Both the position numbers and the translations under genes were made by a program. A stretch of DNA of 64,000 nt from Euphorbia lathyris (Eukaryota; Streptophyta; Magnoliopsida; Malpighiales; Euphorbiaceae). The stretch covers positions 58,799,756 to 58,863,755 of the forward strand of contig NC_088911.1 of assembly GCF_963576675.1 (NCBI RefSeq). Direction: 5' to 3'. The notes under the pieces are model-generated. The model was given only the letters and a program-made list of their open reading frames with translations. It was not told the origin of the DNA and ran no database searches. Numbering within the stretch: the first letter of the stretch is position 1; each line of letters starts with the position of its first letter. Below are positions 33,346 through 44,640 of this stretch, one piece after another.

Positions 33346-35153
33346 TGTTGGGGTTTAGTGTCCTATAGACAATTGTTCTAGGATACAGACTTAATGTAAA
33401 TGAAGTGTTCTTTATATCATTTGTTTTAAAGAGATATATGTTTTATAACTATATAAAGGCAAAACCCTTTTAAGCACTAAATAAAGTCTAATAAAAGGAA
33501 ATCCGTAAGTTTGTTTAAAGTGATTATAAAGTGTTCATACAAGCATGAAGTGAGACAAAACTTTATAATAAACTTAAAACCACCCCAAGTCAAGCAATAT
33601 GTTTAGGATTGACATATCGCGGTTGAGACTTGCATGTAACAGTGTCTTCTGTCCGACAGAAAGCTGATCTCACAAGCTTCATATATATAGATATCTAGAC
33701 AGTTACATGGATCCGATGAAAGGTAGTTCATTAGGATTGGGGACCCGACTTGAGATAACAGGATGGGTAGATTCTTCCTTGTCACATGTTCATCTCATTG
33801 GTATTAATAGGTATAAATAATCCTCAGACTCAAAGGAATGTTAATTGGTATTCTGGATTACGGAATGTGACACTTTGACTCTGGTGTAACACGATCCTTA
33901 ACAGAGATGACTCTGGGGTGTGAACAGCAGACGTTGGGTATCACAGGAAGTGATTGCGGGATCGTTATACATTGGATTGAGCATTTATCACTCCCGATAA
34001 ATGGGAGATATGTCCATGGATCGCTTGTGGAAGTCTTGACTCTAAATCCTTGCAAGGTGATAGCTTAAGAATGAAATTAGATTTCTCTTAACCTATCTAA
34101 TTGGAGTTGACTCGGCCAGAACAAGTAAAACGAACATCTCGCTATATGTGACTTGACATCACCCATAGTCATAAGATTCAGTTCAAGGACGTAGTTGATA
34201 AAGGATCGAATTATACCGTAACTAATACGGAAAGATCAACGACAGAATCAACCTATCTTCTTATAGCTCTAGGGGAATGATTACGGACTTGCTAATCACA
34301 TACTCTGTACATCATTCCGTTATGCAAAGATTAAATATAATTCTTTAAAAATTATTTAATAACGTTGTATACGGCTAGAAGCGATAAGAACCTAATGGGT
34401 CACACATAAGACTTGGAACCCAAAAGAGAGACAAATGTTAATTAATTGATGGAAGCCCAACTGAGCCCAATAGGGCCCAGTAACCAAGGGGGGCGAAATT
34501 TATGTAGTGAAATACATAAATGATTAATTTGATTTTATCAAATCCTAATTGGATTAGGATCATGAATTAAATTAATTAAAGGATAAATAAGTTATGAGTT
34601 TTAATTAGATTATATTACTCCTATTATTATCCAATAAGGTTATCATTATTATCTTTTATATTTAGATATATTAATAGATAATAATTAAGAATTCTATTCC
34701 GAATTGAATTCCTATTAAGTAACCTAATTCTATCTAACTAGGGTTTAGATACAAGTGATTATAAATACCCCCCTACTAAGGATTTTCGAAATCCACCATT
34801 AATTCCAGGAGAGAGAATTCAAACCCCCCTAACCGAGGACGAGTTTTCACCGCTTCCATCCGTTCAATTGATTTTCATCTCTTTCTCTTTATCCTTGATC
34901 TTGTGTTGATTAATTAGAGACAATCTACTTTGGTTGTTAATAAATGGCTGATTCTAACTTGATCTTCTGTTGTTTTGTTTTGTGCTCAGGAACTCGAAGT
35001 AAGAGTTGTGGGCACTTCGTTTGCAACGGTAGATAGAACATCTAAAAGGTATTTCTTCTTATCCCTCTTTGTCGGTTAACGGATCTTGGGGTTAATGGAA
35101 ATAGGTTAAAATTTTTATATTTCCGCTGCTATACGTTAGCCTATTTCCCTTCA
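33346..35153 (+). repeat. 5' LTR of element C
   Basis: 1808 bp, TGTTGGGGTT...CCCTTCA. A related solo copy lies at 40669-42490. Minus-strand open frames in it (33603-33785 and 33858-34055) recur in the other LTR but are antisense to the element and not protein-like. Confidence 0.9.
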
Positions 35154-35154
35154 G

Positions 35155-35165
35155 TGGTATCAGAG
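35155..35165 (+). promoter_or_regulatory. Primer binding site of element C (tRNA-iMet type)
   Basis: TGGTATCAGAG, one base after the LTR end. It is the standard complement of the initiator tRNA-Met 3' end used by plant Ty1-copia elements. Confidence 0.92.
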
Positions 35166-35521
35166 ACTGCGTTAAATCCGTTATTTCATATATGAAAATT
35201 TAGAAGTTTTTCAATCAGATTGAATAAATATTTATAGTTAGGTTGATTAACAAAACTGTTTTGATTAATTAGTTCTAAAAGATAAATAAGTTTTAATTAA
35301 TTGTTAATTAAAATAGGTTATGCACATGTTCCTAATAATTTTGGTTGATAATCATTATAACAAAATCTATTAGTTTTATGGTTAGATTGATAAAATCAAT
35401 TTTATTCATTCTAAAAGATAAAACGGAAAATCTATAATAGTTTTTCCTATTTTCTGAAAATCATTTTAAAACTGTTTTAAAACTGACATATATATATATT
35501 TTATAAAAAAAATATATTACA

Positions 35522-35700
35522 GCAGTTCGGGTCGCGCCATACGGCGCGACCCGACTACTGTCGTGGTTGCTGCCGCGCGGCAGCAACCGCGCGCGGCGCC
35601 AAGCCGCCGCTGCCGCAAGGCAGCGGCGGGTCAAACGCCCAGGGCTGCTGCCAAACGGAAGCAGCCCACCCTCGGGCCCGGCCCGAGACCCACTTAGTTT
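35522..35700. repeat. GC-rich hairpin cluster in the leader of element C
   Basis: Several strong inverted repeats in a row, for example GGTCGCGCC(ATAC)GGCGCGACC, GGTTGCTGCC(GCGC)GGCAGCAACC and CGCCGCTGCC(GCAA)GGCAGCGGCG. These would fold into stable stems in the RNA about 370 bp after the primer site. The surrounding DNA is very AT-rich. Confidence 0.85.
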
Positions 35701-36649
35701 TTAAATCATTTAAAAACTAGTTTTAAATATATATATGTATATGTTTCAGAAATTAATAGTTTTCTGTTTTGATTATCGAATGAAAATTTATTTAAAAGTT
35801 TGTTTTACCTATTTGTAAATAAAAAATGTTTAAATGAATAAAAATCAAAATAATTGGGACGTGCATAACTAAAAGTTTTGTATAGTTATATTAATCTAAA
35901 AGTTTAATATAAAAGGATACGAAACTATTAGAAGTAAAATTGGATGAAAGTTAATTTGTTGAGTTAATGTGATTAATCTAAATATTACATAAAATACTTA
36001 TGTAATCAACCAATTAAATTTATTTAATTGAGTCTATACATGTTTGGAGTTATGGACATATTTGGACCCTCTTTAGTCTTTTGGTATTTTTGAAATAGGG
36101 CCTGCGAGTCCTGCCTTTCTACTATCTATTGTAATTTCTCCTCTCATCTAATTCCCTTCAATTCAATTGAAGTTTTCTTTATTAGTATAGAAATTAATGT
36201 GTAATTTCAAGGCGCCATAGAGAAGACGGAGGACCTAAAGAGAAATATGTAATAGTTAGTATTTCCCTAGGTTTGGCCTTTTATTCCGTCTCTGGCTCGA
36301 CGGAATAATTTAGATAATATGTCCATAACGCCAATGTATGTGTCTGATGTATGCTAAAGCAAATCAAGACTAAGTTAGATTATGAGACCTAAAATAAAAT
36401 CCCTCATTAAAAAGTTAAGTAAATAAATAAGTTATTAAAATCGGTTGCGCCTCCCTAATATTATAATTCAGCCGGCAGTACTGGGGGCCTTTGGGTTGTT
36501 GAGCAAACTCAAGCTCGGGGTCTTACGGTAACACCTGAATTATCGAAAATCACTTTTCATGAATATGGGGTAATACTTAAATTAGATTATGATAATTGGA
36601 TGAGCAAACTCATGTTGTCATAAACTAATGGGCAATATGGTTGGGATTA

Positions 36650-36703
36650 ATGTGAATAGCATATTTTTTTTTTGGTAAACTACGAGGGGATGTGAATAGC
36701 ATA
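36650..36703 (-). mobile_element. 26-bp tail of a non-LTR retroposon with 14-bp target duplication
   Basis: A perfect 14-bp repeat ATGTGAATAGCATA (36650-36663 and 36690-36703) flanks a 26-bp insert made of T10 followed by GGTAAACTACGAGGGG. Read on the minus strand this is a 16-base 3' end followed by A10, the form left by an extremely 5'-truncated LINE or SINE. It lies about 10 bp upstream of the right LTR of element C. Confidence 0.7.
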
Positions 36704-36714
36704 CTAGTTACTAA

Positions 36715-38535
36715 TGTGTTTAGTGTCCTATAGACAATTGTTCTAGGATACAGACTTAATGTAAATGAAGTGTTCTTTATATCATTTATTTTAATGAGAT
36801 ATATGTTTTATAACTATATAAAGGCAAAACCCTTTTAAGCACTAAATAAAGTCTAATAAAAGGAAATCTGTAAGTTTGTTTAAAGTGATTATAAAGTGTT
36901 CATACAAGCATGAAGTGAGGCAAAACTTTATAATAAACTAATAAACTTAAAACCACCCCAAGTCAAGCAATATGTTTAGGATTGACATATCGCGGTTGAG
37001 ACTTGCATGTAACAGTGTCTTCTGTCCGACAGAAAGCTGATCTCACAAGCTTCATATATATAGATATCTGGACAGTTACATGGATCCGATGAAATGTAGT
37101 TCATTAGGATTGGGGACCCGACTTGAGATAACAGGATGGGTAGATTCTTCCTTGTCACATGTTCATCTCATTGGTATTAATAGGTATAAATAATCCTCAG
37201 ACTCAAAGGAATGTTAATTGGTATTCTGGATTACGGAATGTGACGCTTTGACTCTGGTGTAACACGATCCTTAACAGAGATGACTCTGGGGTGTGAACAG
37301 CAGACGTTGGGTATCACAGGAAGTGATTGCGGGATCGTTATACATTGGATTGAGCATTTATCACTCCCGATAAATGGGAGATATGTCCATGGATCGCTTG
37401 TGGAAGTCTTGACTCTAAATCCTTGCAAGGTGATAGCTTAAGAATGAAATTAGATTTCTCTTAACCTATCTAATTGGAGTTGACTCGGCCAGAACAAGTA
37501 AAACGAACGTCTCGCTATATGTGACTTGACATCACCCATAGTCATAAGATTCAGTTCAAGGACGTAGTTGATAAAGGATCGAATTATACCGTAACTAATA
37601 CGGAAAGCTCAACGACAGAATCAACCTGTCTTCTTATAGCTCTAGGGGAATGATTACGGACTTGCTAATCACATACTCTGTACATCATTCCGTTATGCAA
37701 AGATTAAATATAATTCTTTAAAAATTATTTAATAACGTTGTATACGGCTAGAAGCGATAAGAACCTAATGGGTCACACATAAGACTTGGAACCCAAAAGA
37801 GAGACAGATATTAATTAATTGATGGAAGCCCAACTGAGCCCAATAGGGCCCAGTAACCAAGGGGGGCGAAATTTATGTAGTGAAATACATAAATGATTAA
37901 TTTGATTTTATCAAATCCTAATTGGATTAGGATCATGAATTAAATTAATTAAAGGATAAATAAGTTATGAGTTTTAATTAGATTATATTACTCCTATTAC
38001 TATCCAATAAGGTTATCATTATTATCTTTTATATTTAGATATATTAATAGATAATAATTAAGAATTCTATTCCGAATTGAATTCCTATTAAGTAACCTAA
38101 TTCTATCTAACTAGAGTTTAGATACAAGTGATTATAAATACCCCCCTACTAAGGATTTTCGAAATCCACCATTAATTCCAGGAGAGAGAATTCGAACCCC
38201 CCTAACCGAGGACGAGTTTTCACCGCTTCCATCCGTTCAATTGATTTTCATCTCTTTCTCTTTATCCTTGATCTTGTGTTGATTAATTAGAGACAATCTA
38301 CTTTGGTTGTTAATAAACGGTTGATTCTAACTTGATCTTCTGTTGTTTTGTTGTGTGCTTGGGAACTCGAAGTAAGAGTTGTGGGCACTTCGTTTGCAAC
38401 AGTAGATAGAACATCTAAAAGGTATTTCTTCTTATCCCTCTTTGTATGAAATAACGGTTAACGGATCTTGGGGTTAATGGAAATAGGTTAAAATTTTTAT
38501 ATTTCCGCTGCTATACGTTGGCCTATTTCCCTTCA
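36715..38535 (+). repeat. 3' LTR of element C
   Basis: About 1821 bp, matching 33346-35153 almost throughout. Its first bases read TGTG-TTTAG where the left LTR has TGTTGGGGTTTAG, a small terminal loss. No clear polypurine tract directly precedes it. Confidence 0.88.
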
Positions 38536-38903
38536 TTCTGCAGCATCTAACGCATAGTGAAGCATATTGATAGCCGAAGCATTGTTTTGTAATTTTTTAA
38601 GGTCATCTTCTGACCATTCAGTTTCACTCTTAACAACTTTCTCATTGTTAACAGTTTTATAAGGCACATATGGGCCTTGAACTATTGCAAGCCATGCACT
38701 CATATTTATGGCTTGAATAAAGTTCTTCATCCTATTCTTCCAGAATGTATAATTAGATCCAAAGAATAGGGGAGGCCGACTAATTGATAATCCCTCTGGG
38801 AGTATCTGTGTTGTTTGGTTCCCTGGAAGGAAACGAGTGTTGTTCTCAGCCATTTATCGGGATCAGCTCAAGATTGTTAAATCTTTGAATAGTGAGCTAT
38901 TAA

Positions 38904-38915
38904 GCTCTAATACCA
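38904..38915 (-). promoter_or_regulatory. Primer binding site of the Sirevirus (tRNA-iMet type)
   Basis: On the minus strand TGGTATTAGAGC, two bases from the 5' LTR end. One base (T for C) differs from the iMet complement. Confidence 0.85.
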
Positions 38916-38917
38916 CT

Positions 38918-39192
38918 TGTTGGTCCCGTGTGATTAGTTCCAAGGGGGGGTTAGGAACTAATATAACTTTTTCAAATTTAATTATGCTGACTTAATATAA
39001 TTTCTTGAGTTTATTAACTCAGCTTTGGTCAGCACAGCCAATTGTAGCGTAAGACAGCTTTAGTCAGATGTTGACTAGAACTGTTTTACATATGAGTTGA
39101 GAATTGACACTTTTGTGGTCAGCTTCCAACTCAGCACTCTTATTTACTCAGTGTTAGTTTAAACAATTTATATGCCGAGTAAATATAACAAG

Positions 39193-39242
<50 letters not shown>

Positions 39243-40347
39243 AGAGAAAGTTAGAGATTACTCAGCACGACTTATCCTGATTCGGCCTCTCCGCCTACGT
39301 CCAGTCCCCAGAGTCCTTCCGGACTTTTTAAATCCAATACTGAGCTCTTTAAAGGTAGAGCACAAATCGTTTACAAGGCAGTTGAATATGCAAGAGTACC
39401 TTCCTCTATTCGTCTACTCAACCCTACTAAGTGCTATAACCAAACACTTAGATTTCTCTACCACTGAGTATTTAAAACCAAACACTCAGCACAACACTCT
39501 CAATTTACAATTGATACAAGTTTGTTCTTTTCAGATGAAGAACACCTTAGATGATTACAAAAATCAATCTAGCTTTTACACAAGTATAGAAAATTGGTGT
39601 AAGATCTCTTTTTGTTTTGATGTGCTTTGTTTTTATGTATTCTCTTGTTGTAAAGCGGCCATTGATCCAAGAATGATCATGTCCTTTTATAGTTGAGGTC
39701 TGAAGCAGAAATGATTTGAATCTTGAATTTGTCCGTTGATCCAAACGGCTCCTTTTTGAGACAAAGCCCTGGTCAGCTTCAGGTTTGCAGGCCAATCCTG
39801 TCGTCTGAATTTCCACAGTCGTCAGGCTTGTCTTCTTCTTGCAGGTTTCGTCTTCTTGTGCCAGTTTGTCTTTTAGCAAAAGAACAGTTGACCCATGCGT
39901 CTTGAAATTGGCTTTTGCGTAATTCCAAGGTTCTGGATTGGTGCAGACAGTTGTCGGATCTTGTCTTTTAGCAAACGGATCATTCATGCTGTCCTGAAGA
40001 TCACTCAGCTTGATTTTGATAGTCGTTGTCTTTGATTGTTGTCAATTCTTATACTGAGTTCTCTTTTACTCAGGTTTCATGGTCAGCTTCGTTCTGCAAG
40101 ACTTAGTTCTTAAGAAGACTTTTCTACTTTTGATACTGAGTTTCGTTCCACTCAGCTTCGTTGATTAGCTTGATCTTTAAGCTTCTGTTCTGAAGATAAC
40201 TTATCTTCTTTCATGCTGAGTTCCACTATACTCAGTTTGTGCTGTGATCTTATGCTGACTTCGTCCTGTCTTACTTTTTATTTCTATTTCTATTTATATT
40301 TATGCTTATCATTGAACAAACATATTAGTACAATTAAATCAAAGCAC
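38918..40347 (-). repeat. 5' LTR of the Sirevirus, outer end truncated
   Basis: It aligns with 21848-23293 up to the string AAATCAAAGCAC (ending 40347). The last segment seen in the other LTR, ending TCATTCAACA, is absent. So the outer border of the element was lost or rearranged. It contains a long AT dinucleotide run at about 39197-39241. Confidence 0.82.
39197..39241. repeat. AT microsatellite
   Basis: About 22 AT units in the Sirevirus 5' LTR. The partner LTR has only about 8 at 22136-22150. Confidence 0.95.
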
Positions 40348-40491
40348 TTAAATTTAATTGTCCCTTAATCATGGATTAACTTAAATAATTTTATCAAATC
40401 AAAATCATGTGGAAAGGTGTTTCAACAATTTATTTATTCTTTTAATAAATTTGGTTCGGGGCTTTTTTGGGTCTGTGCTGGGGGTGTCAGC

Positions 40492-43080
40492 TAGACCTGT
40501 TCACAAACCCGATGGCCCGCCCAGCCCGTCCAGGCCCATAGACAATGGGACGGGCTTGGTCAAGCTAGATTTTTATTTAGCCCGGCCCGGCCCAAGCCCG
40601 AACATACCCATTAATTTATGGGTTGGGCTTGTGATTTATTATAAAAGCATGTTTCAGCCCGGCCCGACTGTTGGGGTTTAGTGTCCTATAGACAATTGTT
40701 CTAGGATACAAACTTAATGTAAATGAAGTGTTCTTTATATCGTTTATTTTAATGAGATATGGTTTCATAACTATATAAAGGCAATCCTTTTTAAGAACTA
40801 AATAAAGTCTAATAAAAGGAAATCCATAAGTTTGTTTAAAGTGATTATAAAGTGTTCATACAAGTATGAAGTGAGACGAAACTTTATAATAAACTAATAA
40901 ACTCAAAACCACCCCAAGTCAAGTAATATGTTTAGGATTGACATATCACTGTTGAGACTTTCATGTAACAATCTTCTGTCGAGACAGAAAGCTGATCTCA
41001 CAAGCTTCATATATACAGATATCTGGACAATTACATGGATCCAATGAAAAGAAGTTCATTAGGATTGGGGACCCGACTTGAGATAACAGGATGGGTAGAT
41101 TCATCCTTGTCACATGTTCATCTCATTGGTATTAATAGGTATAAGTAATCCTCAGACTCAAAGGAATGTTAATTAGTAATTCTGGATTACGGAATGTGAC
41201 GTTTTGATCATGTTGTAACACGATCCATAACAGAGATGACTCTGGGGTGTGAACAGCAGATGTTGGTTATCACAGGAAGTAATTGCAGGATAGTTATACA
41301 TTGGATTGAGCATTTGTCACTCCCGATAAATGGGAGATATGTCCATGGATCGCTTGTGAAAGACTTGAATCTAAATCCTTGCAAGGTGATAGCTTAAGAC
41401 TTGAAATACAGATTTCACTTAACCTATCTAATTGGAGTTGACTCGGCCTGTACAAGTAAAACGAACGTCTCGCTATATGTGACTTGACATTATCCATAGT
41501 CATAAGATTCAGTTCAAGGATGTAGTTGATAAAGGATCGAATTATACTGTAACTAATACGGAAAGGTCAACGACAGAATCAACCTGTCTTCTTATAGCTC
41601 TGGGGGAATGTTTCGGATTTGCTAATCACATTTTGCGTACTCATTCCGTTATGCAAAGATTAAATATAATTCTGTGAAAATTAATTTAATAGTTGCGTAC
41701 GGCTAGAAGCAATAAGAACCTAATGGGTCACACATAAGACTTGGAACCCAAAAGAGAAACGGATGTTAATTAATTGATGGAAGCCCAACTGAGTCCGCTA
41801 AGGCCCAGTACATGGGGTGGGGCGATTTTATGTATATATAATACATAAACATTTAATTTGATTTTAAACAATTCTAATTAGATTATAATTGTGAATTAAA
41901 TTAATTAAAGAATAAATAAGTTATGAGTTTTAATGAGATTAAATTGCACCTATTATTATCCTATAAGATTACTATTATTATCTTTATATTTAAGATATAA
42001 TTATAGATAATAAATAAGAATTATATTCCGAATTAAATTCTTATTCAGTAACCTAATTCTATCTAACCAGGGTTTAGATACAAAAGAATATAAATACCCT
42101 CCATGTGTAATTTTTGAAATACACATACTAAGCCGGGAGAGAGAATTTTCGACCCACACCATAAGGACGAGATTATCCACCGCTTCCTTCCGTTCAATTG
42201 ATTACATCTCTTTTCTCTTTATCCTTGATCTTATGTTGATTAATTAGAGACAATTTATTTTGGTTGTTATATACGGTTGAATTCTAACTTGATCTTCAAT
42301 TGTTTGTTTTGTGCTTGGGAACTTGAAGTAAGAGTTGTGGGCAATTCGTTTGCAACAGTAGATAGAACTTCTAAAAGGTATTTCTTTCTATCCCTCTTTA
42401 TATGAAATAACGATTAACGGATCTTGGGTTAATGGAAATAGGTTAAAAAATTTATATTTCTGCTGCCAAAAGTTAGCCTATTTTCCTTCACCGGCCCGTA
42501 ACATACGTATTGATATTTTATTTATATATTATTACACTCTATAAGTTTTTTTCTTTTATAAAAATTACACTTTATAAGTTAAGATTTATATGATTGTATT
42601 TTGTTAATAAAGCTCAGATATAAAACATTCATAAGCTCAAACATAAAACAGTAGTGGCCGAACATCTCTTATAAAACTTATTAATAACCATTTATAAAAT
42701 TTATTCATATTTAATTTTATCAATAATATATAATAAACGTAAAACCTATTTCAACTTAGTCTAATATCTCATCTCTTTCTTTTCTAACATTATCAGCCGC
42801 CTCCTTACCTTCCAGATCATCTTCAAATTTGCAGCTCAATTAATATTTTTAATTTCCAGCTTCTTTTATAGTATTGTTAATTTATTTAAGTGGAAATGAT
42901 TGAAATTTACATATATAAAAAACATTAGTATGGGCGGGCCTGGCCTGAGCCTGGGATTAAGGTTCTCTAATTTAGCCGAGCCCGACCCGAGCCCGATGAT
43001 TATTTAATACGGGCTGGACTGGGTTTGGGTATGAGTTTTTATTCATAAGCCCGGTCCAATCTAACCCATGAACAAATCTA
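40492..43080. mobile_element. Non-autonomous hAT element interrupted by a solo LTR
   Basis: A perfect 8-bp duplication GTGTCAGC (40484-40491 and 43081-43088) and 12-bp terminal inverted repeats, TAGACCTGTTCA and TGAACAAATCTA (two mismatches), define a hAT-type transposon. Sub-terminal DNA is full of GGCCCG/CGGGCC motifs at both ends, as in several plant hAT families. Removing the solo LTR leaves about 760 bp with no transposase, so it needs an autonomous partner. Confidence 0.88.
40669..42490 (+). mobile_element. Solo LTR of family C inside the hAT element
   Basis: 1822 bp, TGTTGGGGTT...CCTTCA, clearly related to the LTRs of element C but more diverged from either than they are from each other. 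Flanks are CCGAC and CCGGC, a 5-bp target duplication with one A/G difference, consistent with an older event. No internal region remains. Confidence 0.88.
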
Positions 43081-43273
43081 GTGTCAGCATAGCTGTGATG
43101 TTCGCCGCTTACCCTTCCTCGTTAACCAATCTTTAATTAAAAAGAAATTGAAATATACATACTATAATATAATATATACAATACCTAAAAACTTAATCTA
43201 ATTATTCAATACCATTAGTAAAAATAATTAGATCATTTTTGCAAAAATAAATGAATATAAAAAACGAAAGTAA

Positions 43274-43380
43274 GTGGTGAAGCTCTTAGCTTGTTGGTTG
43301 AGAGCTTACCTAGGTCATGAGTTCGAATCACATTGGTGGGATGGGTTGAGGGTTTTCAGCACAACTTTAAAAAAAAAAAA
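43274..43380 (+). mobile_element. tRNA-derived SINE
   Basis: A unit of about 107 bp with an A-box-like TAGCTTGTTGGTTGAGAGC (about 43287-43305) and a good B box GAGTTCGAATC (43319-43329), ending in a 12-base A run. The flanks repeat AAAACGAAAGTAA on the left (43261-43273), and ACGAAAGTAA follows the A tail on the right. This fits pol-III retroposons mobilised by LINEs. It is too short and lacks the folding of a functional tRNA gene. Confidence 0.78.
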
Positions 43381-43971
43381 CGAAAGTAAACTTGGATCAA
43401 ATTAGAAAAATAATATAGAATAAACATCAAGAGTGTTGGTGGAGTCTATATGAAGGTCTAAATGAAAAAAAAACTATAAAACCAATTATAGAAAAACAAA
43501 TACAACTATTTTTAAAATTTTGGGATATTAAACCCATCAATTTGAAAATAATTTTTACTTTTAAATAAATGAGTTGTCATACTAATGAGAGAGAACAAAT
43601 ATTTATACAATGTAGGTTCATTTAGACTATTATAAACTAGTACAAAAATAAACCTTATGGCTACACCTATTTTCTATCGCAACCCTGTGGTTTAAAAATT
43701 TACAAAATGGTACCTTGAGGTTCATTGTGTTAGCAAACACATACCAAATTGACTAACGGTGTTAATAGTCAAAAGGAAAATAGTTAATTTGGTCCTTAAA
43801 TTTATTTATTTTATAAATTAACCCCCCTTATTATCTAATTATCACAAACAAATCCCAAAATTAAAAATATAAATCAAATACACATTCTTTTCTATCTCTC
43901 CTTAATTTCTTATTTATCTTCATCTTTTTCTCTTTTCTCTCTCCTGTTTGTTAATTTCTTTTTCTAAACTC

Positions 43972-44466
43972 ATGCATCGGCTTCTCTCTCTCTTGCTCGT
44001 ACTTCCACTTTTCCCGACTTCATCCTGCTTTCTGCCTCACCATTACAAACTACCATTACAAGCTTCCGAGTTCCATTCACCCAATTTTCGGTTCTCAAAA
44101 TTCCTTTCTGATGTCAAAACTTTGAATTCTATTAAAATAATGCATGTCCAGATGTTAAAAACTTGCGATGATTGGAGTTACGGATTCTATGATGATAAGG
44201 GAGTGCCTTTTTCTTTCATTTTTAGGAGGAAAAAAACCGCACCTTTAGAGAGAGAAAGAGCAATGGCGGGAACTCTGGTTCAGTTGAAGCGCGCAACAAG
44301 TAGCTTAATTTCTTTCGCTAATAGTAATGATAATTCTAGAATTCAACTTTCCAACTCGAGGGTTCTTGTATTAGGTGGAACGGGTCGGGTTGGCGGGTCT
44401 ACTGCCATTGCTCTTTCCAAGCTTTGCCGGGAACTTCGAATTGTAATTGCTGGTCGAAACAATTAA
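43972..44466 (+). CDS. Chimeric ORF in the Pack-MULE: signal-like N-terminus plus dehydrogenase Rossmann start
   Basis: An ATG at 43972 opens a 164-codon frame. Residues 1-20 (M-H-R-L-L-S-L-L-L-V-L-P-L-F-P) are hydrophobic and look like a secretion signal. Residues 21-97 match nothing I know. From residue 98 (ATG 44263) the sequence MAGTLVQLKRATSSLISFAN, followed by RVLVLGGTGRVGGSTAIALSKL, resembles the N-terminus of plant saccharopine-dehydrogenase-like proteins; G-G-T-G-R-V-G-G is the dinucleotide-binding turn. The frame stops soon after the AGRN motif because an apparent intron remains. Homology resumes at about 44548-44640 (EKGAAMVVKLDDNSEFAEIN). Only about 100 residues of the parent are present, so dehydrogenase activity is very unlikely. 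Expression is unknown. Confidence 0.55.
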   Translation: MHRLLSLLLVLPLFPTSSCFLPHHYKLPLQASEFHSPNFRFSKFLSDVKTLNSIKIMHVQMLKTCDDWSYGFYDDKGVPFSFIFRRKKTAPLERERAMAGTLVQLKRATSSLISFANSNDNSRIQLSNSRVLVLGGTGRVGGSTAIALSKLCRELRIVIAGRNN

Positions 44467-44547
44467 TTATCGCCACAATTGATTTTTTTTCGAGGGAATG
44501 GATAAATTTGACGATGTTGCTTGGAAATTGGAATGGCAGGGAGAAAG

Positions 44548-44640
44548 GTGCAGCGATGGTGGTTAAATTGGATGATAATTCTGAATTTGCTGAGATCAAC
44601 ATTGATAGCTTAGCCTCATTAGAAGCAGCTTTAACTGGTT
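44548..44640 (+). pseudogene. Second captured exon of the saccharopine-dehydrogenase-like gene
   Basis: Translates as R-E-K-G-A-A-M-V-V-K-L-D-D-N-S-E-F-A-E-I-N-I-D and L-A-S-L-E-A-A-L-T, the direct continuation of the Rossmann domain that ends at 44460. About 88 bp separate the two, ending in CAG like a splice acceptor but lacking a clear GT donor. This suggests capture from genomic DNA, not from mRNA. Confidence 0.65.

Larger units (their letters stand above)
33346..38535 (+). mobile_element. Element C: coding-free LTR element (LARD-like, Ty1-copia type)
   Basis: The 5190-bp element has 1.8-kb LTRs (33346-35153 and about 36715-38535), a TTCTG duplication and a tRNA-iMet primer site right after the left LTR, so the element reads left to right. 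The 1.56-kb interior has no protein-like frame. It contains a GC-rich hairpin cluster (35522-35700). The LTRs differ at only scattered positions, for example 33683 versus 37069, so the insertion is recent. Long LTRs and no coding make it a large non-autonomous element. The iMet primer site points to Ty1-copia. Its enzyme source is not in this window. Confidence 0.9.
32126..38853 (-). pseudogene. Sirevirus gag, split by element C
   Basis: Two pieces form one frame: 38853-38541 (ATG start, M-A-E-N-N-T-R-F) and 33340-32126. Element C entered between them; the TTCTG duplication (33341-33345 and 38536-38540) restores A-A-E-Y-N-K when one copy is removed. The product was a Ty1-copia capsid/nucleocapsid of about 510 residues. 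The capsid N-terminus (F-G-S-N-Y-T-F-W-K-N-R-M) lies in piece 1. Piece 2 holds the rest of the capsid, a CCHC knuckle CFECHQTGHIKSSC, an acidic Ser-rich region, a helical region (LLRNEMINALSDLYTL) and a second knuckle CDCCGKRGHTTDVC just before the stop. A further knuckle-like CDFCGKKGHTTKVC lies in the next open stretch (about 32110-32060), in another frame. Confidence 0.9.
21848..40347 (-). mobile_element. Sirevirus-type Ty1-copia element with an env-like ORF
   Basis: Element order on the minus strand is: 5' LTR (38918-40347), tRNA-iMet primer site, gag, protease remnant, integrase, RT, RNase H, an env-like ORF, a purine tract and the 3' LTR (21848-23293). Two later insertions interrupt it: a solo LTR at 27141-28784 and element C at 33346-38535. 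Without them it is about 11.7 kb, within the usual size of Sireviruses (Maximus/SIRE lineage). The lineage call rests on the extra long ORF after pol, the multiple zinc knuckles of gag and the RT type. It carries many stops and frameshifts. The left end abuts the LINE. The right LTR lacks about its last 35-45 bp, so no target duplication can be shown. Confidence 0.85.

Noticed and set aside
33603..34055. Recurrent minus-strand ORFs in the C-family LTRs (also 36976-37428)
   Set aside because: They recur only because the LTRs are copies; they are antisense to the element and have no protein-like composition.
39382..39987. ORFs in the Sirevirus 5' LTR (104 codons plus strand, 146 codons minus strand)
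   Set aside because: Broken in the partner LTR and without protein features.
40311..40318. TCATTGAACA as the true end of the Sirevirus 5' LTR
   Set aside because: The next 29 bases also match the other LTR, so the LTR continues to 40347 and is truncated there.
43274..43380. Functional tRNA gene
   Set aside because: It has A and B boxes but no complete cloverleaf, and an A tail with flanking direct repeats marks it as a SINE.
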